DNA from: Chroococcopsis sp964623815
GTDB lineage: Bacteria; Cyanobacteriota; Cyanobacteriia; Cyanobacteriales; Microcystaceae
DNA: 64,000 nt
Assembly: GCA_964623815.1 (NCBI GenBank)
Contig: CAZUVR010000015.1
Coordinates: forward strand, 1-64,000
Reading direction: 5' to 3'
The notes under the pieces were generated by a model that was given only the letters and a program-made list of their open reading frames with translations, did not search any database and was not told the origin of the DNA. Positions 17,224-26,300 of this stretch are shown piece after piece. Each line of letters opens with the position of its first letter. The stretch's first letter is position 1. The translations under genes and the position numbers were made by a program.

Positions 17224-18711
17224 CTATCTCAAACGTTGCGATAGAGCGTCTCTAGCTTGTTCCCGGTCATCGAAATGAATCTTCTCTGTACCGAGGATTT
17301 GATAATCTTCGTGACCCTTACCGGCTATAATAACACCATCACCGGGGGCCGCGTCCTTGATAGCAGAGTGGATAGCTTGAGATCGATCCGCGACCACCTT
17401 AACATCGATATTATCGGGTATACCCGCCACTATATCCTGTAATATTCTCTCTGGGTCTTCGGTACGGGGATTATCGGAGGTAACTACCGCTAAATCCGAT
17501 AACTCGGCGGCGATTCTTCCCATCAGGGGCCGTTTAGTTCTATCCCTGTCGCCACCACAGCCGAAAACACAAATCATTTTACCAGCGATGAAAGGGCGCG
17601 AAGCCTTGAGAAGATTCTCTAAACTATCCGGGGTGTGGGCATAATCGACGATAACCGAAACATCTTGATTCTCGCTCACCTGCACCCGCTCCATCCTGCC
17701 GGGCACACCTGGGAAATAAGGAATTCTCTGCACGAGGGTGTCTAAGTTTAATCCTATCTCGACACAGGCCGCGATCGCGGCGAGGAGATTGGCGAGGTTA
17801 TACTGTCCCACTAAAGGCGAGTTGAAGTTAAACTCTCCGGTAGGGGTATGGAGAATACCCGAAACTCCTGCTGGCTTATATTCAAGACTACTGGTATAGA
17901 AATCAGCCGCCTTATCAGAGACGCTATAACTATAAACCGTCTGCGTCGAGAGAGCCTTAATTAATCTCCTGCCATATTCATCATCGAGATTGATTACCGC
18001 CCGCCCAGTGAGATAATCAGGGCTGAATAACTTCGCCTTAGCACCAAAATAGTCTTCCATATCCTGATGGTAGTCTAAATGGTCTTGGGTGAGGTTAGTA
18101 AAAACGGCGACGGGAAACTCACACTCTTTCACTCTACCCTGGGCGAGGGCGTGAGAACTTACTTCCATCACCGCCACTTCGTTACCTGCGTCTAAAGCCG
18201 TAGCCAATTGGGCCTGTAACTCGTTGGCGAAAGGAGTGGTATGAGTAGCCGTCTCTTGAAAACCCTGCCATCGCGTGTAAAGGGTGCCGAGAAGGGCAAC
18301 TGGTACGTTAGCGGACTGAAGAAAGTATTCTATCAGGTGAGTGGTGGTGGTTTTGCCGTTAGTGCCAGTTACGCCTATCATCTTTAATTTCTTCCCAGGA
18401 TAACCGTAAAAGGTAGCGGCTAATCGGGCACAGGCGCTCACCATATCCTCGACTTGAATCACACACACGTCATCGCTAGGGGGAAATTTACCAGAGGCTG
18501 AGGGGGTAATCACTGCGGCGACTGCACCGGCTTTTATCGCGCTTTCCCAAAATTCTCCGCCATCAACTCTAGTGCCTGGCATCCCTATAAACAAGTCTCC
18601 TGGTTGACAGGCGTGGGAGTTGGTGCAAATTCTTTTTATTTCTATTTCTAGGGCTTGGTGTTGGGGTAATACGGCAGGGGATATGGTGTTCAGTAGTTCT
18701 CTCAGTTTCAT
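17224..18711 (-). CDS. murE: UDP-N-acetylmuramoyl-tripeptide synthetase MurE (meso-diaminopimelate adding)
   Basis: A 495-residue Mur ligase of peptidoglycan synthesis, adding meso-diaminopimelate to UDP-MurNAc-L-Ala-D-Glu in the cytoplasm. The ATP loop GVTGTNGKTT is at residues 113-122. The central domain has HTTPFANELQ and EVSSHALAQGR. The C-terminal domain has the DNPR motif (near residue 410), diagnostic for meso-DAP rather than lysine. Length is normal. No other mur genes are adjacent. It lies head-on behind the desaturase gene on the same strand, with a 75-base gap. Confidence 0.96.
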   Translation of the reverse strand: MKLRELLNTISPAVLPQHQALEIEIKRICTNSHACQPGDLFIGMPGTRVDGGEFWESAIKAGAVAAVITPSASGKFPPSDDVCVIQVEDMVSACARLAATFYGYPGKKLKMIGVTGTNGKTTTTHLIEYFLQSANVPVALLGTLYTRWQGFQETATHTTPFANELQAQLATALDAGNEVAVMEVSSHALAQGRVKECEFPVAVFTNLTQDHLDYHQDMEDYFGAKAKLFSPDYLTGRAVINLDDEYGRRLIKALSTQTVYSYSVSDKAADFYTSSLEYKPAGVSGILHTPTGEFNFNSPLVGQYNLANLLAAIAACVEIGLNLDTLVQRIPYFPGVPGRMERVQVSENQDVSVIVDYAHTPDSLENLLKASRPFIAGKMICVFGCGGDRDRTKRPLMGRIAAELSDLAVVTSDNPRTEDPERILQDIVAGIPDNIDVKVVADRSQAIHSAIKDAAPGDGVIIAGKGHEDYQILGTEKIHFDDREQARDALSQRLR

Positions 18712-18786
18712 GGTTTTGGCGCATATTTTGGCTTTTAGATTAGGGGTTTATCGTATAAGTTCCAATACCAATACGCCCGTAAGGCT

Positions 18787-19689
18787 TCAGTCTATTTCTA
18801 CCAGGGCCGGATTTACTAAATTTTCGAGCTTAGGGTTTCGTGAACTTGCTAACAGATTAGCTTCACTAGGTATTTTAAGTTTTGATGCTAGATTTAGGGA
18901 CTCCAACATTTTTATAAAGTAAAATGTTGGGTCGGGAAGATACGCTACTTTGCCATTGCGAATCGTGATACCGTGACGACTCGATGATTGAAAAGCATGA
19001 TGGAGATTGTGCCAACCTTCTCCTAAAGTTAAAAACGCTACTAAACTGTTATTACGACTCTGATCACTGGTAATAAACGGTTGTTTGCCTATAAGATGGC
19101 TGAGAGAATTAACAGTCTGTGTTCCATGGAATAACAACGTCGTGCTGAGGAAAAAAGCACCGAGATATTCAAGACCACCGATATAATAAGAAATTGCTCC
19201 CAGAAGAATCACGGGTATAAAGTGTAGACGATCGATTATCCTTAATACAAAATCGCTTTCCACGTCCACTGGTAATTTATCGGGAAAGAAGCGAGAAGAC
19301 AGCAACCAACCTGCATGAGACCATAAAAAACCTTTTATTCCTTGAAATGGTGTATAAGGAGAATGGGGGTCTAGATTAGAATCCGTATGATAATGGTGAT
19401 TTAGATGATGGGCTTTCCAACAGCTCGGCCCCAGTTGACAGGCTGATGCTGCTACAAAACAGCCCACCCAAAGCACCAGAGCAGGAGCTTTATAGGATTT
19501 GTGGGTAAGTAGCCGATGATAGATACTAGTTGTTGCTAACGCACGTATTAAGTACAAAAAAACTATCCAAGTGCTAGCCCCCCAGGATAGGCCCGTACTC
19601 AAAACGATGAGGGAGCCGATATGACAGAAGCCAATTAGTGACGGAGCCATCACTTGAGAAACCATCGTTAGTGCAGAATATTGTCTCAT
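18787..19689 (-). CDS. Membrane fatty-acid desaturase (acyl-CoA/acyl-lipid delta-9 type)
   Basis: A 300-residue integral membrane di-iron desaturase. The three histidine boxes are intact: HRLLTH (58-63), HHLNHH (94-99) and HNLHH (227-231), with hydrophobic helices between. The layout fits the SCD/DesC-like class. The NLDPHSPYTPFQGIKGFLWSH segment is typical of cyanobacterial members. The gene is convergent with nothing; it is read away from the olefin synthase, with only a glutaredoxin-like gene between. It could place a double bond in lipid acyl chains or in the fatty acid used for alkene formation; the latter is inference from position. Regiospecificity cannot be read by eye. Confidence 0.88.
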   Translation of the reverse strand: MRQYSALTMVSQVMAPSLIGFCHIGSLIVLSTGLSWGASTWIVFLYLIRALATTSIYHRLLTHKSYKAPALVLWVGCFVAASACQLGPSCWKAHHLNHHYHTDSNLDPHSPYTPFQGIKGFLWSHAGWLLSSRFFPDKLPVDVESDFVLRIIDRLHFIPVILLGAISYYIGGLEYLGAFFLSTTLLFHGTQTVNSLSHLIGKQPFITSDQSRNNSLVAFLTLGEGWHNLHHAFQSSSRHGITIRNGKVAYLPDPTFYFIKMLESLNLASKLKIPSEANLLASSRNPKLENLVNPALVEID

Positions 19690-19772
19690 TACTATGTTTG
19701 CCTTACAAAATGGTTTAACGAGTAAAACTGACGGGGAGGGTTTTTTGTTTTACTCAGGAATCAGGATTAATC

Positions 19773-20036
19773 TTAGCGCAATTTCTGATCTAGCATTTGC
19801 TGAACTTGCCTTACGGAAGCACGAGGCGATAATCTAGGTAGCGGTTGCTCTGTTCCTTCTATTTGCTGACACAAAACGGGAATCTCGTACTGATAGAGGT
19901 TAAACCAATTTTCATTAGTGTTTATATCCCTTATTTCTATAGTCAACTCTGGATCGGTAATTTTTTGCAGTTTTTCCAATAATCCCTCGCATAAATGACA
20001 GCCTGGTTTACTGTACAGGATAAGTTGTTTCGGCAT
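19773..20036 (-). CDS. Glutaredoxin-family thiol protein (DUF836-like)
   Basis: An 87-residue thioredoxin-fold protein: ILYSKPGCHLCEGLLEKL with a CxxC pair at Cys13 and Cys16, then the cis-proline segment YEIPVLCQQ. This is the glutaredoxin-like DUF836 type, shorter than true glutaredoxin and lacking the CPYC site. It likely handles thiol-disulfide exchange, with partners unknown. Its start at 20036 faces the olefin synthase across about 300 bases, so both probably use that region for promoters. Confidence 0.85.
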   Translation of the reverse strand: MPKQLILYSKPGCHLCEGLLEKLQKITDPELTIEIRDINTNENWFNLYQYEIPVLCQQIEGTEQPLPRLSPRASVRQVQQMLDQKLR

Positions 20037-20334
20037 GATTGGCTCCTTCGCATAAAAAATTGGCGCTACTGCGGGCTTTCCCCCATATTTATTGTACGAG
20101 AGCCACGAGATAGTAACTCTTGCAAGGCTATCCTAGGTAGTAGGGACTCTGTAAATTCCTATCTGTACTTTTATGCCCCGATCCATTATTCTGAGTCTGA
20201 TAGGAGGTGTGTTAAGCAGATCACAAAGCCGGTGAGATAGACTAAAACGATGATATATATTTACTTTCCTTAGTTATACCGATTTTATCCCTCAATATAC
20301 TAACTTAATAGCCTAAAAAGACACCGAAAGATAG
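20037..20334. promoter_or_regulatory. Divergent intergenic region between glutaredoxin-like gene and olefin synthase
   Basis: No reading frame worth calling on either strand. The part nearest the olefin synthase is AT-rich (ATGATATATATTTACTTTCC). The region must hold both divergent promoters, but no site can be named with confidence by eye. Confidence 0.4.
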
Positions 20335-23300
20335 ATGAAGCGGAAAATATCCAACTTTGTAGACCTATTACAAGATTACGCCCTTGCTGACCCGAAAAAG
20401 ACCATATTTACTTTTTTAGCCGACGGAGAAACCGAAACAGCATCCGTCACCTATGAAAGATTGGATAGGGAGGCGAAAGCGATCGCGTCTCGATTACAAT
20501 CATTACAGGGCAAGGGCGAGCGGGCCTTATTACTATATCCCCCCGGCTTGGAATTTATCTCCGCTTTCTTTGGCTGTCTCTACGCGGGAGTAATCGCGGT
20601 GCCCGCCTATCCCCCCAGGGCCAATCGCTCCCTCGACAGGTTACAATCCATCGTCGGTGATGCGTCAGCTAAATTAATTCTTACCACCTCTTCTCTAGTG
20701 GATACCATCGAGGGCAAACTATTTCACTCCTCACGCGAGCAAAGCCTTCAATCTATCACCACCGATACCCTACCCATCGAATCCGCCGATGACTGGCAAC
20801 CCCTCAAACCAAACTCTGACGATTTGGCTTTCCTACAATATACCAGTGGCTCTACCGGTTTACCGAAAGGGGTAATGGTAAGCCACGAGAATTTAATCCA
20901 TAACTCAGGATTGATTAATAACTGCTTCGGAGATACATCAGAAAACAGCGGGGTTTCTTGGCTTCCCCCCTATCACGACATGGGTTTAATCGGCGGTATC
21001 CTTCAGCCGATATACGTGAATGCGGCTGCTCAATATTTAATGCCCCCCGTCGCTTTTTTACAACGCCCTGGGCGCTGGTTGTCAGCCATCTCGAAATATA
21101 AGATAACCACCTCCGGTGCCCCCAACTTCGCCTATGATTTGTGCGTCAATCAAATTGACACCGAACAAAAAGAGAGTATAGATTTAAGTTCTTGGACGCT
21201 TGCTTTTTCAGGTGCCGAGCCTGTGCGCTATGCTACCCTGAAGAAGTTCGCCGAAACTTTCGCACCTCAAGGTTTTAAATATTCTTCTTTCTATTCCTGT
21301 TACGGCATGGCAGAAACTACTTTGATCGTTTCTGGAGGTATAAGAGAAGCCGCCCCCATAAGCAATTCTTTCAACCCTAAAGCCATCGAAAATAATAAAG
21401 TCATCACCGATGGGGGAGATGATAACGTCACCCTAGTCAGCTCTGGTAAACCAGTGATGAATATTACCCGTATAGTTAACCCGGAAACTTTACAAGCCTG
21501 TGGAGACGGGGAAATAGGGGAAATATGGGTCAATAGTCCCAGTGTAGCCCAGGGTTACTGGAATCGATCGCAACTCACCCAAGAGATATTCAGGGCTACC
21601 CTCGCCGATACCCCCAATACCTACTTCCTCCGCACTGGTGATTTAGGATTCATCCACGACGGGGAATTATATATCACCGGGCGCTTGAAAGACTTAATCA
21701 TTATTCGCGGGCGCAATCACTACCCACAAGATATAGAATTAACCGTCGAGAATAGTCACCCCGCCCTAAGAGAAGCCTGCGGGGCTGCCTTCGCCGTCGA
21801 GATAGACGGGGAAGAAAAATTAGTTATCGTCTATGAAGTTAAGCGCAGTCACATCCGGAAGCTAAATGTAGAGGAAGTCACCAAAGCGGTATCGAAAGCC
21901 GTCTTACAAAATCACGAATTACAACCTCACGCCATAGTCTTACTGAAAACCGGTAGCATTCCCAAAACTTCTTCTGGCAAAATACAACGCCACGCCTGTA
22001 AAGCCGATTATTTAGAAGGTAGTCTCAACACCGTAGGGGCATGGCAAAGAGAAACCCCAGCTAAAGAAGCCCCGACGACTAAACCTCAATGCGAAAACAC
22101 CCAACCCGCGAATATAATTGCCGTCTGGTTGGTGAATAAAATAGCTCAGAATCTCGGCGTCGGGCCTGGAGATATTGATACAAAAGAACCACTTATTTCC
22201 TACGGGCTAGATTCTTTACAAGCCGTGAGACTATCGGCGGAATTAGAAGATTGGTTGGGAGTAAAATTAGCCCCTACCCTCGTTTACGATTACCCGACGA
22301 TAGATGCCCTGGCGCGTTACTTATCTCAAGGTGATGCCTCAGCTCAAACCTCGACGCGGAAATTTAGCGGGGATAAAATCGCCGTTGTGGGTATGGGTTG
22401 CCGTTTCCCAGGTGCGGATAATCCCCAGGATTTTTGGCAATTATTAACGGGCGGCGGGGATGCGATTACGGTTAATAGTAGTCGTTGGGAGCAACCTGCT
22501 CCAGGGGGCTTTTTAAAAGATATAGATAAGTTTGACGCTAACTTCTTTAATATCTCTCCCCGGGAAGCAGCGGAAATTGACCCGCAACAACGGTTATTAT
22601 TAGAAACGGCATGGACTGCCCTAGAATCGGGCGGCATTAATCCCCTATCTCTACAAGGTAGCCGCACGGGTGTTTTTGTCGGTATCAGTAGTCAGGATTA
22701 TTCTCAGATACGTCTACAGAAGTCTTTAGAAACTAATCCCTACGTCGGCACCGGTAACGCCCATTCTATCGCCGCTAACCGCCTATCCTATATCTTAGAC
22801 CTGCGTGGGCCTTCTTTAGCTGTCGATACCGCTTGCTCCTCTTCTCTCGTAGCCGTGCATCTGGCGGTACAAAGTTTACAAACCGGCGAATGTGAAAGTG
22901 CGATCGTCGGTGGTGTTAATCTTTTATTATCGTCAGAATTAACGGAAACCTTCACTAAATCCGGGATGATGGCAGCCGATGGGCGTTGTAAAACCTTCTC
23001 CGCCCTAGCCGATGGTTATGTCAGGGGTGAAGGCTGCGGGGTGGTTATCTTAAAACCCCTCTCACAGGCTATTAAAGACGGTAATCCGGTATTGGGGATA
23101 ATTCGCGGCTCGGCTATCAATCAGGATGGGCGCAGTAACGGTTTAACCGCCCCTAACGGATTGGCCCAACAGGCGGTTATCCGTCAGGCTCTCGCTAACG
23201 CCGGTGTTGATGCGGCTGAGGTTTCCTATGTGGAGGCTCACGGCACCGGCACCGCTTTAGGAGACCCGATCGAGGTAAACTCTCTCAAGAGCGTCTATAA

Positions 23301-26300
23301 TCGGCCCTCTGGTGATTTATGGCTGGGTTCGGTGAAAGCGAATATCGGACATTTGGAGTCGGCAGCGGGTATCGCCGGATTGATTAAAACTATCCTATGT
23401 CTGCAAAACCAATCTATTCCCCCCCAATTACATCTAGAAGCGCTTAACCCTCACATTGAGATAAAAGATACTCCCATATCCATCCCGACGATTCTACAAC
23501 CCTGGCAGTTAGAAGATAATAAACCGCGTCTGGCGGGCGTTAGTTCTTTCGGCTTCGGCGGCACGAACGCTCATGTTATCTTAGAAGGGATTAGTATCAC
23601 CAGCGCTGTGAATAACGATCATGATAGAGGCGTACATATTCTGTCTCTGAGCGGTAAATCGGCACCAGCGTTAAAAGATACGGTGAGAAGTTATCAAGAT
23701 TATCTAGCCCGCTCAGGTGAGATTAATCTAGCAGATATAGCTTATACGACTAACGTAAGTCGATCGCACTTCTCCTATCGTCAGGCTATAGTAGGGAGTA
23801 GTAAAGAGGAGATTCTGCAAAAATTATCTCTCTACCAAGGGGCCGAAGAAGTCAATATCAACACCGACATTGCTTTTCTCTTCACCGGGCAGGGTTCTCA
23901 ATACGGCAGAATGGGAGAGGAGTTATATAAGACACAACCTGTATTTAAGAAAGAGATCGATCGCTGTGCCGAGGTATTAGAATCCTATTTAGATAAACCC
24001 TTACTGTCAGTTTTATTCGCCGACTCCGATTTAATCCACGAAACCGTATACACCCAGCCCTGCTTATTCGTTTTAGAATACGCTCTCGCTAAACTGTGGC
24101 AATCTTGGGGTATTAATCCGGGTGTAGTTATGGGGCACAGCGTCGGCGAATATGTAGCCGCCTGTATAGCCGGAGTCTTCAGTCTCGAAGACGGCTTAAA
24201 GTTAATTAGCGCCCGGGGGAGACTGATGCAGTCTTTACCGCAAGCGGGGATGATGGTGGCGGTGTTTGCGGCGGAGGGAATGGTTAGGAAAGCGATCGAA
24301 CCCTATCAAGATAAAATATCCATAGCCGCTATTAACGGGCAACACATCGTTATTTCCGGAGACGAAGATGCTATTTCTATCGTCGTCAACTCTCTAAAAG
24401 ACAAACAGATTAAAACTAAAGCCTTAAAAGTCTCTCATGCCTTTCACTCTCCCTTGATGGAGCCGATACTAGAAAACTTCGCGGGTTTAGCGAAAAACAT
24501 TACCTATAACCTGCCGCAGATAGAGATAATTTCTAACCTCACAGGAAAACCCGCCCCGGAAGAAATTACTCGCCCCGAATACTGGGTAAACCATATCATC
24601 CAACCCGTCAGATTCGCCGATAGTATCGACTATCTACATCAACGAGGATACCAAGTCTATTTAGAGATAGGAGCACAACCTATCCTATCGGGTATGGGGA
24701 GGGCGTTTATCGAGTCCAATTATAACCATGATAGAGATTACTACTGGTTATGCAGTCTCAGGAAAGATGTGTCTCAATGGGTGCAAATACTAGAAAGTCT
24801 CGGTGAGCTATACAGATTGGGTATAGATATAGATTGGCAATCTTTCAACAGTGGTAACAACAGAAAAATCATCGCCGGTTTGCCTACCTACCCTTTTCAA
24901 CGTCAATCCTATTGGTTTACTCAGGAGACGGCTATAGACTTCTACACCCCCCGATGGCATGAGTCGGGAGTAGAGAGTCGGGATTCGTCTCCATTCCCTA
25001 TTATGATATTTTCTGAGGGAGGGCAACTGAGCAAAGAGCTAGTAAAAGAGTCAAGTAATACCTGGGTTGTCTGTAAGGGTGAAACTTACGCCAGACAATC
25101 TGGGGAATGGATAATTAACCCCCGCGATAAAGAGCATTTTTTAAGTTTATTAAAAGACTTGGATACAAGTGAACTAAATTTAATTTATCTCTGGAGTCTT
25201 TCCCCGTCGGATGAAACCGGAGATTGTCAGAGTCTGTTATACCTTTTACAAAGTCTCTCCCAAACCTCAATCAAAGCTAAGTTATGGGTAGTTACCAGAG
25301 GCAGTCAACAAGTAACTGGCTTGGATACGCCCGTAAATATAGCCACTGCCGCCTTATGGGGATTGGGAAGGGTTATCGCTCTGGAATATCCCCACTACTG
25401 GGGAGGAATAATAGATTTACCCTCGCAGATAGGAGTAGATGAAGCTCATTCCCTACTCCGCGAAATTAACGCCAAGGATAAAGAAGCCCAAATAGCTTAC
25501 CGTCAAGGTAATCGCTACATATTACGTCTGGAGAAAAATCAAATAATAGAGACGCGAAAAGTGAATTATTCTGGCGGCACCTATTTAATTACCGGCGGTT
25601 TGGGTAAATTAGGCTTGCGGGTGTGTCAGTGGTTAGTAAGGCGGGGCGCTACCTCCATCGCATTAATGAGTAGGAATGGCCCAGGGATTGAAGCGGGTAA
25701 CATTATCCGTAATCTGCTCGACTCTGGAATCAATCTACAAATCATTACGGGGGATGTGTCTAATCGAGATGATGTAGGCAACGCCTTAAAAATTATCGGG
25801 GAAAGAATGTTACCTCTTAAAGGGGTGATTCACGCGGCGGGAGTATTAGCCGATGGTTTACTAGAAAATCAATCCTGGGAAAACTTTGAAAAGGTTTTAA
25901 AACCGAAAATCGCCGGGGCGCGTCACTTACACGATTTAACCCTAGACATACCCCTAGACCTATTTATTCTATTCTCATCCGCTGCCTCTTTACTAGGTTC
26001 GCCCGGTCAGGGAAATTATGCGGCAGCTAATAGCTTCTTAGATGGCTTAGCCCTCTACCGTCAAAGTTTGGGTTTACCCGCACTGGCGATTAATTGGGGC
26101 ACCATCGATGAGGGCATGGCTACTACTTCCCCAAGAGCGGTGAAAGGATTACATCTCATACCAGTAGAAACGATGTTAAGCAGTCTAGAAAAACTGCTGG
26201 CTCAATCCGCCCCGCAAGTGGGAGCAATAGGGGCTGATTGGGATGAGATTGCCCAACAGTTGACTGGTTGGCGCGACATGCCCTACTTCGCTCATTTAAT

